A DNA stretch of 64,000 bases from Hymenolepis diminuta (lineage: Eukaryota > Platyhelminthes > Cestoda > Cyclophyllidea > Hymenolepididae), in contig CAADRB010000040.1 of the NCBI GenBank assembly GCA_900708905.1, positions 1,109,265 through 1,173,264 on the forward strand. Reading direction: 5' to 3'. The notes beneath the pieces are model-generated. The model searched no databases. It was not told the DNA's origin and was given only the letters and a program-made list of their open reading frames with translations. Below, in pieces: positions 49,448 through 62,530 of the stretch. The translations under genes were made by a program, and so were the position numbers. The number at the start of each line of letters is the position of its first letter. The stretch's first letter is position 1.

Positions 49448-50094
49448 GAATCCGAGCAACCGTGGCATGAATTTCAACAGTGATCTGACATTATGATACA
49501 ACACATAATCTGATATGCAAATCTCCAAATCATTGTACTATATTGGTGTTCAGGGGATAAACAGAGTCAAACGCTCTCTAGACATGGAACTTTGGTGCAC
49601 CAGGACTGTTACTAAAGTAACTACAACTCTGGATATCAGTATGCTACTCTATATACCACAATAAGCAATAGAGGGGTCTGATCATGTTCCGCAACGGAAT
49701 TCACGTCATCATTAGTTATTGACGTAAGTGAAATATGTCAGTACATAAATTATGGCACATCTGATGATTTTATCTGTACATGCTTGATGGCATTTAGAAA
49801 GTGCAAACATTCAAAATAAAAGTTTCAAATTTGTATTTAACTATGTTCATATTTAATTAGGCATTATTTTTACAATCTGCAAGCTAATATCCAAACCATC
49901 AAAAAGAAAACAAATTCTTGTCGCTATCACGAAAACTTATCACAGTTCAGCTCGAACTATGTACAGTATAGAGCAATTTATATTGGCTTATTTAAACAAT
50001 GTGTGGATTGTTTGATATTTTAGTTATAATGGAAAGAAAACATATAAAAAATTAATTTTTCCAAGGGCAAATATTTTATAATTATTCATAATTT
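49448..50094. other. AT-rich non-coding stretch
   Basis: Nothing recognised. Confidence 0.5.
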
Positions 50095-50127
50095 TTCTTT
50101 TACCGTATAAATCATTCTTTTACCGTA
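50095..50127 (+). repeat. Short tandem duplication
   Basis: TTCTTTTACCGTA occurs at 50095-50107 and again at 50115-50127, a 20-base period with about 1.7 copies. It probably arose by replication slippage. Confidence 0.75.
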
Positions 50128-53100
50128 ATAATATCCCAATTATATAAATACCAAGAGCTATGCAGAAAAATTTTTTTTCTTCTTTGCGGGAATACAACTT
50201 AAATAGTTAAGTTTAATTGAAGATTAGGGAAGGAGAGCAAAAAGTGAGCGTCCAAAGAGTTACTCTGCTTTATTTTCGGATTTAGTTTGTAGTAGATTCA
50301 CTTAATGAGCAGTCCACTGCTTTGCGTTTAAAAATTGAAATTTTATAATTCGTCCCTCCGGATTAGAGACCAAATACTTATCCCCAATGCTTATTTGGAA
50401 GCTGTTTAATTTTGATGATCGGTCTTGCCATTTGAGGTTTATTCCTTCTTTCAAATGCTAAAAAAGGCAACATGATCTTTTATGACCTTAAGCGGTTGAC
50501 GCAATTTCAATCTTCCAGAGATCACATAGTAGAGTTTGTACATGGTCTACTTAAGATGTCCATAAATATTATCTAAAACTATTCAATATAAAGACGAAGT
50601 AATTAAAATTTAAGCAGTTAGTTCAGTAAAGTATACTTTCTTCCACTTTATTTCGAGATTATTTAAAGCTCTATGCACGGCAATATAAAATTTTCAGAAA
50701 TATAATAAATTTGGGCAAGATGAGATTTTAAGTCAGAAGAGCTTCGCAATAAGATATGAGGAGAAAAGCCAAGTTTTACTGGAAGAATATCTAAGATCTT
50801 CTCAGAAAGCTAGTTATATTTATATTTAAATCCGTAAAATTGTCGGTAAGAAGGTCATAATTAATTTATTGAACGACGAATGGGATAGTTTCTTTAGAAT
50901 ATTAAATGCTTTCACAGGGATTATATCAGTATTTTGAAGTCAATGTTTTTAAAAATTATCTTTCTACAAAATTAAACTTACATTTCATAGTCATTTGTCA
51001 GTTAAGATACGTAAATTAATCTGCTCAAAAATAAATATTCACGTAGAATATCTCAGATAAAAGAAGTTAACAGAATTGCGGAAGCTATCTCTTTGACATT
51101 TTTATATCATTCAATTCAAGTATTAGGAATAATACTAAATATTTGAGAAAGCAAGAAGTGTTAAAATGAGCAAGAACAGTTTAATTTAAACAAAGATCAA
51201 AAGGAACTATTATAATGGGCAGAATCGATGTTAAAAATGAATCAAGTTAGCAATGGAATGTCTTGATGACTGAAACGGTGATATTTTAAAGAATTGATTT
51301 ATTAAATTTCCATTATTCACAAAAATGATGTGAAATTAAATTTTAATTATTTTAAAATTAAACAAATTTTAATAGAAATTTTTGATCAAATAACCTAGTA
51401 AAAGATTTTTCTTCCAAGTTAAACAAATAAAACAGACACAATTTAAGACTGGGCAAATTATTTTTCTAAATATTACTTTAATGGGATGTAAAACAAACCA
51501 TTATTCATTTTCGTCCACTGAAGAAGTCAATGGAATATTTTGGTAAATATCGTCAATTTATTGTTTAAATGGCTCTTTTCAGTTAACCTTATCGTTGTTT
51601 AAGTTATTAGGTATATATTTCTAAATTTTAATTTATATGAGTCTGCCTTTTGATAAACTGTATAAAATAGGTGTTACCATACTGTCGCCGTATAGCCGAG
51701 TCATTATTAATTCATTAAAGATTAATAAATAAACCACATTTTAAAAATGTGAATTGAATTACATATTAAAATTTAACCTTCCTACGCTTAAAGTGATTGA
51801 GTAAAACTTTAACTCTTTCAGAGGAGCAAAATATAGGAGGAAGTTAAAACTTATTGCTCGGAATGTTCTGTAAAGTGGTTAATTTAAATATGAAAAATCT
51901 TATACGTACATATAATTAACATTATTAATAGTTCATATAAAAACCAACTGATAAACAATAATAAAATGCCAATAATTTATACCAATAGTCATATGCTGCA
52001 ACGATTTTAAACAATTGAATTCATTTGTTCCATCATTTGTGTTGCATTACAAAAATATTTGTTAGCAAACTTTCCCGTTTCTTCGGTTTAGTTAATGAAA
52101 AAGTTTTTTTCTAAATTTGAATCTTTTATCTAAATTATGTAAAGAATTTTTTCTCATTTTCTGCATACTCTATTCATGAAATATTTAAGAATTAACTAGA
52201 CCTTAATAATGAATAAAAATAAATTACTATTTTTTAAAACAAATTTTTTTATACAAGTAACGAAAAATAAGAACATTTCGGTTACTGAAAAAACAAACCT
52301 TTTTAGTTTGTCAGGACTAACGTATAAACTTCGAAGTGCATAAATTGGTTTGAATAATATTTTTAATGTAAGTGTAAATTTGCAGATTTTCAAAAACTTA
52401 CCTATCTTTAGCAGCATTTCCAAGTTCGTTTTTTACCGAAGAGAAGCGTAAAAATTTCGAATTGCAGAAGATTAGAAAACGGGATTATTCTGGCTCCGAT
52501 CTCAAAATAAGGTGGCATTTTGTCAGGATTCAGCATGCGTACCTTTCAAGGCTTAATAAAATTAAATCAGTAATATTGTTAGCTTTAAAAATTTTTGATA
52601 ATTTGTTTCCAACTTATTCATTTTCATGACAATAATAGCGGCTAAGGACAATTTCTACAATGAGCTGGTACATATCAATTAGTGTCTCTGTAGCACTATA
52701 AATACCAGTAGGCCACTAGCTAAAATTTTAGCTCAGTCAGTTTTAATGTATTCTTCAAAAATAAGACAAATCAAAATTCAAGTTCAAAGTGATAGATTAT
52801 GGAATCGCCAATGGAATCGCCTGCATCTACTTTAAATTTTATCCACTCGTCAACCGAGCCATCTCAAAAATCTCAAGAAATGAAGTTATAAGATTAAAGA
52901 GACCCTAAAATCAAGTGGGGATCTGTATAAATCTATATAAGTAATTTTTTCTCTTCCCTCCATTGTAGGAATCTTATCTTTCATGACATACTGATTAAAA
53001 TGACCTTATATTTTAGAAATCTTGTTTAAATTTACTGACCTAAGTCACTCGTCTACTCATTCTTATTAATCACGGTCAAAGATCGTCTCCAGGGAGAAAT

Positions 53101-55480
53101 TTTAACTGTCTGACGTCTTAAGCTATTATAATACCTCACTTCCGGTAGGTTGTCCAAAATCATTAAAAACTAGTTTCAAAACTGGTTCTGTGTTGTCATG
53201 CAGCGGTTAAATAAACTTTTAATTCCTGTTGATAGTATCTAGGTTATTTAACTGCAAATCTGACCATTTAACAATAAATCAAGTTAGTATCTTGTTAAGG
53301 AAAAAGATCATTAAGGCGTTTCAATTCTTTGAATTACTTATTTGACGCAAAATCAAATTAAAATTTTTCTAAATTTTAAATTTAAATTGATGTCAAATTA
53401 GAATAATGATAGAGTTAGGTAAAACTTGCTTTATTTTAGATATTGTATTGAATTTTAATTGAGAAATCACTAGGATTCAAATAATGTTTTTGAATTAAAT
53501 TTGAGGAATTTCTTTCAACTTCAAGGTTAACGCGCGTATTTTTTATGGACTATATCACAGTTGCTAAGATACTCAGCAATTAAAAAAGCAATTAACGATA
53601 CTTAAACAAAATAGCAATCATAAAATCTTTCAAAAAGTGAAGTATTATAGATGCCTGGGAAATTTAATTCACCTAAACTCTCGAATCACAATTCTCAGTA
53701 CCTTATTTTTGAAGTAAAAGTGTATTTTACGTTATTTTATTTATTACAGAATGTAATAATTAAGATTTTAGGTATACACTAAAACAAAACTTAAACAATT
53801 ATTATAATGTTTCTACTTAGACAAGAATTGAAATTGGATCATATTTAGAGCAGGCGAGTATGGCAGCACTGAAAATTCGGGTAAGGATAACAAGCAAGTT
53901 TGCTTTCATACTCCTTTAATTAATTTATTCTAGTGGACTCACATTCATGTTTGCACTTCCATTCTTTTGAATCATAATGTAGCTTCTGAAGTGGAATTTA
54001 TTTTTCGTTTATTTTATTTGACATTTTTTCCTACTATTAATAAAGTCCAAAGATAAATAAAAAATAAATTTACTATTCATTCACTTTTACTTGAAAGTTA
54101 TTTGTTTATTCTTTCTCACTTAAATTGCAAGTGAAATGACAACCAATAAAAAATGTTCGCTTTTGTTTTTCCAGACGAAAAATAAAAATGCAAGTTTAAG
54201 AAGTACTTAAATTGTTGTCGTGCATTTTCACTTTCTTCTCCTTCTTAATTAAAATTTTTGTTCTTTCAAAACAGGGGTGCTGAGTTTGGAAAATAACTGT
54301 CGCACTCGTCCTTTTCTGCCCAAGTACCGTAAAATGCATTTAAGTTTAGGAAAACACGCAAAATATTTAGGTGTCATTTTAAATTAACGAATGATTTATG
54401 TAAAAATTATATTCTAATAAGTTTTCTTATACTAAAATATAAGGAGACCTGTAAGCAAATCAAATAGTTTAATACTCATTCGGTATTCTTATGAATGGAT
54501 GACATTACATTTGATGATGCCATATTTAAACTAAAAATTTGTCTGATATAGTTAGTCAATTTAAACAAGAAGGTGAATCTGTTTGCCAAGAGGAGGAAAA
54601 GGCAATTTTGGGCTATTCGGTGTTAAAATCACAAATTTTACAAAGCTTTAGTTGTGGCAGGGACTTCCTAACATTTGAAAGCTACATTTATTGATATTAA
54701 GAGGCTGTTTGGTTGGAATTTATCTCTCGACATAAATGAGTATAAGTTGTGAAATTGAATTTTAAGCTCTAAAAATCATAAAAACACCAAAATATGACAG
54801 TTTGGAGAGGCAAAAATGAGCGTGTGCACATAGCAAACCGACTGAGCAAGTATAAAACAATTGGCAAATTAGCAAAGCCACTGAAGGCTTCAAAGAAAAC
54901 TATTTTGACTGAAATTCAAAATAGACTCGAATGAACAGAATATATCTGCTTTTTGATGTCTCTGACTGTTATTATCTACCATTTCCGGTTATTAGCATGA
55001 TAAGAATAGCCATTAATTTAAATAATGTTACCCTGAAGTCTGACTTGAGATTTTAAAATAATCAGAAGGTTAAGAAATTTAGCCTATCGATGTTTTGACA
55101 CTCTGGCGCTCTATACGGAAATATATGGACGGTAAAGTTATTTTTTTCATTCCCTTCATTGTAATGTGGTGTAAAACGTTCTCTTTGAAATTCATAAATG
55201 AAATAGTAGCTTTAGGACTAATAACAAATTCTCCTACTCAATATTGTATGACATCGTAAGCATAAAAGGCACAAATTGGTCATTTGAATTCATAGAAGAA
55301 GAACAATGGGAATAAATAATTTATGAAATAAAACTGATAATGAAATACCTTTTCTCACTGCGGCTATTTAACAGTACTTTCTCTTTTGCTACCTAAATGA
55401 CACGGTATATGTATATTATATTAGATAAATACATATAAATGGGTTGTTTTCATGAGATTAGAAGTCCACTTAGACTGAAA
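50128..55480. other. Long AT-rich non-coding stretch
   Basis: About 5.3 kb. The single listed open frame (52196-52423, minus) is Lys/Phe/Leu-rich and looks like chance. No repeat or RNA gene is recognised. Confidence 0.5.
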
Positions 55481-55505
55481 TTTTATTTATTTATTTATTT
55501 ATTTT
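55481..55505 (+). repeat. (TTTA)n microsatellite
   Basis: Five or more TTTA units in a row, followed by a degenerate AT-rich extension. Confidence 0.85.
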
Positions 55506-57899
55506 AAATTTATTATAAACTTAATATTTTAAACTCACTATAAGCACTTCTTTATGATGTCATCTACCAAAGACTAAAGATATATGAATGAATGCTCTTA
55601 AGTTTACCTGCATTTATGACTAAATAATTTCAAAATTACAGATTAGAATGAGTAAATTGGTTTCAAATTGAATAATTGAATTTAAACCACTTACATTATT
55701 TCTTTAACGCTTATCACCGCAAATTGGAGCAACCGCCTTGATTCTAATTAGCCATCCAGATCTGAAGCTATAAAATGGAAAACGAGATTGATTGAAGTAA
55801 TCGGAGATGAGAAATCAGACCATCTGCTTCTTTATTTACATTAACGGAGTTAGGAAACAACTGAGTATAAGAATACATGGACAAATCACCAAAGAGATAC
55901 ACTCAATTCGATTGGTGATAACATCAAATCTCTTGAGTATTGGTATTGAACACTATATGCACCTGTTTTCTTCCCATCATCCCTGATAAGTCAACTACAA
56001 ATTATGTAAATCCCATACCCGCAGACTAACTACGCTGTGTCTTGCATCATCGTATTACTTCGGAAATGTGCATTCCTGAAATCCTCAACTGGAATGACTT
56101 ATTATGTTTGACATATATTCATTTCACATATAATGAAGAATAAACTGGCACGAATAGATAAACATTTCATTATTAATTGATGTAGATTATAAATGAGCTC
56201 AGACAGATCAGATATTTATCGATGAATTTTAATTCTGTCTTGTGGATAAATTTTAACTTGTTCCACTTCTTAAATGAGAACTGAGATCATCCTTGGTTTA
56301 TTGACCAAATTATCAGTAATATATGCAGTTTTTACTTAAAGTGCTAGATGATTTTTCAATCATTGATGCCTTCCGGTAGTGATTGATATCTTGAAGTAGA
56401 ATTGGACTTTCTTATCAATAGATGTAATTGGAATACTGTTGTGGTTCTTAGAAGCTTTATTGCATAGGTATTAGGTATCATTAGGAATTTACTGAAATCT
56501 TATTTGTCATTGCTTTTAATTATATGTTTGACACTTCTACTGACAAATTAAAGTCAATGTTTTATTAAAAAATTATCCATTGACTTACTTGCTTTACAAT
56601 GCTTTAATTTTGGGATCTTCATGTTAAAAAGAATCTCATGAACCCTATCGCAAAATATCAGATTGAACGCTTAAGATTCATAGTTTGTACAATTGTCGGT
56701 AATAGATTAAGCAGATAATTGTATGCTCAAAGGTACTCTATAATAAATTTGCCATAAACTTAAATGCTACACTCTCCACTGTCCCTCTTTGGGGAACTTA
56801 GATGGGGAAAATCAAATAGGTAATTGCGTTTAAATATTTCACATAGTAAGTGTCTTTTAATCTAACCTGAAACACACACTATATTCTTAGACATTTCAAG
56901 AAGATGAGGGGGTTTTGGACGAAGCGCGATGGGCGGTAAAAGCATTTTTCATTGGTAATTAAGTGTGCAACCTTCTAATAAATGTTAATTCGAACCATTT
57001 GGCCCAGTTGTAAATGTTTTCGGTACTCTGACATTGCAGCCCGCGTCAATGCTATTTTTGGAAATTGTTTTAATTTGTTTCTGAACGCCAGATAGTGACT
57101 TACCGTTTTCACTTTAAAAAAATTTCTATAATTAAGATTTATTTTTGTTATGTTTCTTGTTGTCAATTTTCCTGAGTTAAATTGGTGAAAATGGAATACG
57201 CAGAAAAATTGCGTTTGTTTGAAGTTGTTCATCTTTAAGTCACATCTATAAGTCTAATACGGCCGAATGTAGTGGGAATAATCTACTTACGATACACATA
57301 ATCATAACTTAACAAAGACTTACCATTTTATTAAGAAATTACAACTTTAATATAACTTGGATTAAAATGATTTATTTTTTTATATAATTAATCAGTGAGA
57401 CACTGAGGTAGTTAATTTAGCAGTGTGGAGACCTCACTTACTAATATGCTAGGGGTATCAAAAAATACTTGATTTTGTTCTCTAAGGAATCACAAATCTT
57501 TTCTAATTGCTTTGATACCAAAAGAAACCTAAGTTAGCAGATGATGGAACCAGTCACACCCTCCTATAAATGAACGCAAAAAGCTATTTTTATTTTAAAA
57601 TAATCTGAAATTAATTTTATTCAGTATAAAAGCACTTGGAAGAAAAGATTTGATTTATTGTTCACTCAGTCTCTCAGGTGAAATTCATCAGGTTGTTAAA
57701 GTCTTCAAATTAACCTGACCTGACCTAATCTATAATCTTGGGCTAACAATTCTAATTAACGCATGATCTGCATTCCCACTAATGAGGTCTGGTAGGAAAA
57801 ACATTGTTTATCTTTCCACGTAAAAAAGGCAAACTGAGAGTGAAAAATGAGTTCATGAAATTATAGAAAAGGAATGTGTCCCAGGATTTTAGGCTTTTG
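55506..57899. other. AT-rich non-coding stretch with a small hairpin
   Basis: ATCACCAA (55885-55892) and TTGGTGAT (55912-55919) are exact reverse complements, and an overlapping partial stem (AAGAGAT/ATCTCTT) adds a second possible fold. The minus-strand frame at 56975-57232 shows no domain. Confidence 0.4.
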
Positions 57900-58900
57900 A
57901 GAAGAACCTATATGAACTCTGGAATATATAGACTATCGGAATTTTGCTAGGGCCAAGATGTAGAGAAGGCACAATAGCATCGAGCAAAGTCCATTAGGAA
58001 GAACCAGAAAATGGAAGAGCAACTGTGCTTTCCAACACTGACAACCTCTTTGAGTGGCAAGCATCCTCTCCTTCGTCCACGGTTCACTAATTTAGCATTT
58101 TATTCTTGACTCTTCAGTTGATCCCCATATAATTTGACTATTTGCTAATGCTGATGAATTTTACTAACTCCCCAAATACAATCTCCTTTTTTATTTAACA
58201 CAACAGACAAATGCATTTTCTCTCCCGTTTTTATATTTGACGAATTGGAATCGGTGTTTGAGTGGCTCTATGGTAGACTTTCAGCCATCCTAGATTTCAC
58301 TGTTTATAGCTTAATGCTGGTGAAAAGCAACAGGAAGCGTTAAACGTTTATCGTGACCATGTCCAATTTAGGGGAGAGAACTAGCTTAGAGTTAAATTGC
58401 CTAGGTTTGCAGTGTCTAGGTAATCTAGTCCCCTCCAATCTATTACGAATCGATTAAAAGATGGCAGAATTGTGAGGAGTAAGGTAAATAGGAAAATAGT
58501 GGATAAGCCTATAGATTTGGTCTGTTGATTGGGTATCAGATCTCTAAATAGAAAGGTGGTGTTGTATACCTTTCGAAAGAACCCAATCATTCAAGGAGGG
58601 TTCTACAGTTATTCTGGGTTCACATTATCTCAGGTCACATTTTCTGTAAACAGAGGATGATTAAACATCTACTTAAGTGTCAAATGCGGAAGTACATCGG
58701 CTACCTTAAAACCAGATACATCGAACTCATAAAGGGGATAAAAAATGAAAAATCTAGTTGTATCACTGTGGATTTTCTGCAGTATATTTCCTTTCGACCG
58801 ACTTGCCTCACGGAACTTATATTTAATTAACTGCACTAATTCCCAATCCCAGAACATTTCGACCATAATAGTCAGTCACTATCTGCCGATCTGAAATAAA
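57900..58900. other. Unexplained block, partly less AT-rich
   Basis: Sequence at about 57950-58080 is visibly richer in G+C than its surroundings. The plus-strand frame through about 58318-58620 has relatively few stops, with stretches such as LKDGRIVRSKVNRKIVDK and NPIIQGGFYSYSGFTLSQV that could be a decayed coding sequence. I recognise no family. Minus-strand open frames at 58381-58590 and 58669-58866 are probably shadows or chance. Confidence 0.2.
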
Positions 58901-59252
58901 TTAAAATTATTTTTAATGTAAATGTTTCAGTGTAGAAGGAACTTAGAAGCAAAATTATTCGAATAAAAATTTAACAGAATCTTATTAACTTAACTGGGTA
59001 AAAATTTCATTATTGTTTAGATGCTTCCAGGAGATTTTCTCACTTTATTCTCATCCCCTCTTTTCTTGAGATATTAGAGACCATCGAAATTAGTTAGAAG
59101 GTATGTGAGTTATAGTTTAACTGGATCTGATTTTCTCAAGGACGAACATTAAAATTCATGAGCTTTATCTCCTATTATACAAAGTAACACTTTCTTTTAT
59201 ACAAATTTACCCCATTAACTAATTATTGAAACAGTTAGGAATAAAAATTCTC
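58901..59252. other. AT-rich non-coding stretch
   Basis: Nothing recognised. Confidence 0.5.
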
Positions 59253-59298
59253 CGGGATTCCTTATCTGCCGAATTGAATTAAGGTGTATTTAATCCCG
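59253..59298. repeat. Hairpin with a word shared at 61.3 kb
   Basis: CGGGATT (59253-59259) pairs with AATCCCG (59292-59298), with CCTT/AAGG as a second short stem inside. The loop word CTTATCTGCCGAA recurs at about 61327-61339, so two related small relics are possible. Confidence 0.4.
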
Positions 59299-61667
59299 AA
59301 AGTATAATTACTGAACTCAGGCTTGGATACTATATGCAGCAGACACTAAGAGCGAAGTGAACCTGCTTGAATGAAGATTTATTATATGAATTTGGACTTA
59401 ACTGTGCACAAAAATTCTCATGCTATGATAATGTTCTGCTGAAATTAAAATATCAAAATTCCTGCTTTATCCCCAGCTTCTTTTTTATACAGTTGGACAC
59501 CATAAAGTTTAGTTGGAACTTAGTTCGAAAGAGTCGTGTGAACTAGAGTACTGCATTCAATCCCTACGGGGTGAAATTTTCCATGTTTTTGACAGCAGAA
59601 TAAAAGCTATGTTTGGAATAAGTTCAATTTTAAAATTAGATGGTGGTAAGAACGTGAGACATTATAAACTGTCATTCTTCATTAAGCTTGGATCACCTAG
59701 ATTTAAAAGGAGTGAACTCCATCAAGTTTTTCAATACAGGAAATTAATAAAATTTAATTTAGTTGTCTCACGTCTTTAATACTCAGAACATGAAAGTTGT
59801 TTTATATCCTGTAAGATTATTATGTTTTTCTAACCTTTATTGCACTCATTGCTAACCGATTCCAGTTGCATTCGCAAATTGAAGAACTGTAGAATTTTTG
59901 CTTTTATACTAAAATATGATCCCTATAATTTTGGAACAAGGGTAAGCTCTTCTTGCGGAGACAATCGATTAGCGTTCCCTATTACTAATTAAGATGTCTA
60001 TAGCATTAAATAGCCAATCTACTTAACTACTAGTCACAATATATATACGCATATACAGCAAACATCAGAATGCTTCCGTTTAGCAAGTACAATGGGAGCT
60101 TGTTAACCATGTACTGTTATTTACATAGCACACTATATCTGAGACGAAATCATAAAATATTATGAAATCCAGTCTTTCTGTATGGAAAAGCTGTCTATAC
60201 GATAAAATAACCCCAATCCAATTTAAAATTGAGCATGCATGCAACCCGGTGATGCTAGAGGTCAGATGATGTAGAATTTTCCTGATTATTTCACAAGCAT
60301 TTCTATTGATCGTTCCCTCTGATTCTAACATGCTTATATTTCTTTCTGTAGCTGTTAATTGTGAAGCTCGTCATAAATGCCATTCGAGACTGAGGTTAGC
60401 TGATTAGATCATTAAAACTGCCCGAGTAAAATGATGGACACTGGAATGTGAACGTTTTCCAGTTAGAGAGACACCTCTCAGTTTGATAGATAGGAGTTTC
60501 ATTACTCTTGAAAAGTTTATTAGCTTTTGCACCCGTGAGCAAAGGCTCCGAGTGTGCAAGTTAAATAATAGGTTATAACAGCACTTATCAATGAATCTGA
60601 TGTCTTTAATCTTGCGGAAAACTATAATCTCCCAATTCAGTGCATTTCAGGTCAGTAACCTTTTTCTTGCCCACAATTCCTACAAATTATGCCGTTTTCT
60701 GTTTTTTATACGCCGTTTTGTACAAAGCACATCCCTCGATGATTTCCTTCAAGATATCTGACATCTGTATCTTGCGTTTTAATCTGCTGTTTTAACACTT
60801 TTCGGCTAACTCGTTGCCACTCTGCAATTTTTTTCTCATAAAAAGCATCTTTGCCTCCCTCCTATCTAGTAGCAGTGGAGTTTTTAACGGTGTGAAAGAC
60901 GATAACTTAAATAGTTTTCTCTGCCCTACATCGATACCCTTTAACCCAGTACCCCTCCTGCAACAGATGTCAATCAATACCTGTCGATCAGAAGCGATAA
61001 GGTCTCCTCATCAGCACTCACGTTTGGTCTAGGTTTGCACAGAAATACCTACACAGATGTCAGTCATCATGCAGAGACATCGACGATAAGTCAGGACTAA
61101 CAACTCATTAAGAAAAGTCTGTATATAAACCTGATTTGTTTATCATTGACTTGGATGATGACTTTTCCCACCACATTTGAACTGATAAAATAATAAAAGT
61201 GACTTGAAACATTTCCTTTTTATGACCCCGATTCACATCATAGCACTATACCAAAAATTTTATCCAATCAACTTAATTTTGAGCCGATTAAGGATAAAGC
61301 TAACAACCTATAAAGCTTCGAAATCCCTTATCTGCCGAACAAAAATAAAAGGAAGCGAATTTATTTGAATAAATATTTACCATTAGACGGTGGATTTTAA
61401 TTTTGTGGATATTCTCAAGAGCGTTATAATTCAAGATCTCATAAAGATGGAAAATAACTAAAGACCGTTCCAGGTTCGCGTTGGCTTTAAGCCAAAGCAA
61501 AATTATTTCAGCATATAAGTTATTTCGTGTTAATTCCGGTTTCATGAAAATTCTCATTTCAAATCCTAGAATATATTTTCACCGATTTTTTTTCTCACTG
61601 ACCGTGTAGGTCAAATTGTCATCCACGTTCAAGGCATAGTAATTTCGCAAATATCTGCATTTTCCAC
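59299..61667. other. Non-coding stretch
   Basis: Open frames at 59513-59779 (plus), 60080-60331 (minus), 60792-61032 (both strands) and 61300-61557 (minus) show no motif I can name. GATGGACACTGGAATGTGAACG at about 60432 weakly resembles the TTTTGGAACGTGAAC core of the 24.8-kb repeat. Confidence 0.35.
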
Positions 61668-61717
61668 TTTAGGATACTGTTGTCTTCTTATTTTAAAATA
61701 TCAGTTAGTATCCTAAA
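61668..61717. repeat. Perfect 11-bp hairpin
   Basis: TTTAGGATACT (61668-61678) and AGTATCCTAAA (61707-61717) are exact reverse complements with a 28-base loop. An overlapping alternative stem, AAAATATC/GATATTTT, uses part of the loop and the right flank. Confidence 0.65.
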
Positions 61718-62279
61718 ATGATATTTTCCTTTTACAAAATGTTTTGTTTTTAATAACAATCCGTATTGAGCAAATGATTTCTGTATGTATATTTTTCTTT
61801 GTACACTGCACGGATATATTGCACATGACACTGAAATATGTCCATCTAACCAGCAAGTGGGTTTACATAAAAATTAAAAGGGAAATATACAAAAATACTA
61901 ACAATAAATTATCAGTTACTTTTTAACTCATTTAATCATGTTTAAAGCAGTTTTAAACACACACTTAAATAAATGGGATATATGAATATAATTCCTGGTA
62001 TTCACACATTATCGTCCAGGCACTTACAGATAGGAATATAAAAATGGAGCCATTGGATTTTTCAGAATAGAAAAATTAAAAAAGAGATAGATACTTATGG
62101 TAAAGAGTTCTAGCGAGGGCTACCATGTTAAATTTATCTCAGCTGGACTTTTGTCTACAAGAGTAAATTAAGATGTTTGATTGACCACTTGTATTGGTTC
62201 CTTAATCATCAAATTAATTGAAATTTTCTCCGATTAAATTCATACTCATAAATTATCTAGGAGAGCAACGAACTTGATC
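61718..62279. other. AT-rich non-coding stretch
   Basis: Nothing recognised. The short plus-strand open frame at 61744-61926 looks like chance. Confidence 0.5.
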
Positions 62280-62530
62280 ACGCCTAATCAAACTGGTCCT
62301 TGTTTCCAAGGCTCAACGCGAACTCCCAGCCGACAGATTCAGGCTGACTTTCCCAAGGTTCACAAGAAGTGACATGGTTCCAAATTCTCAACTCATACAT
62401 CGTAGTTCCTCTGTTCCCAAACATATCCGCTCTTAGCTCCGCACTCTCAAACAACCTCTCATCTCTCTGAGCTCCCTCTCTTTGAATTCACTGAAACTCC
62501 CCAATTAGTGGTCTCTCATCGCTGTCCTAT
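62280..62530. other. Less AT-rich block, unassigned
   Basis: About 250 bases with clearly more G+C and CT-rich words (CTCTCATCTCTCTGAGCTCC). The minus strand has an open stretch of roughly 60 codons without a family I recognise (for example NRGTTMYELRIWNHVTSCEP). It could be a transposon fragment, an exon of an unseen gene, or a regulatory element. Confidence 0.25.

Noticed and set aside
60792..61032. Overlapping open frames on both strands
   Set aside because: Neither shows a recognisable family, and extending the minus frame soon meets several stops.
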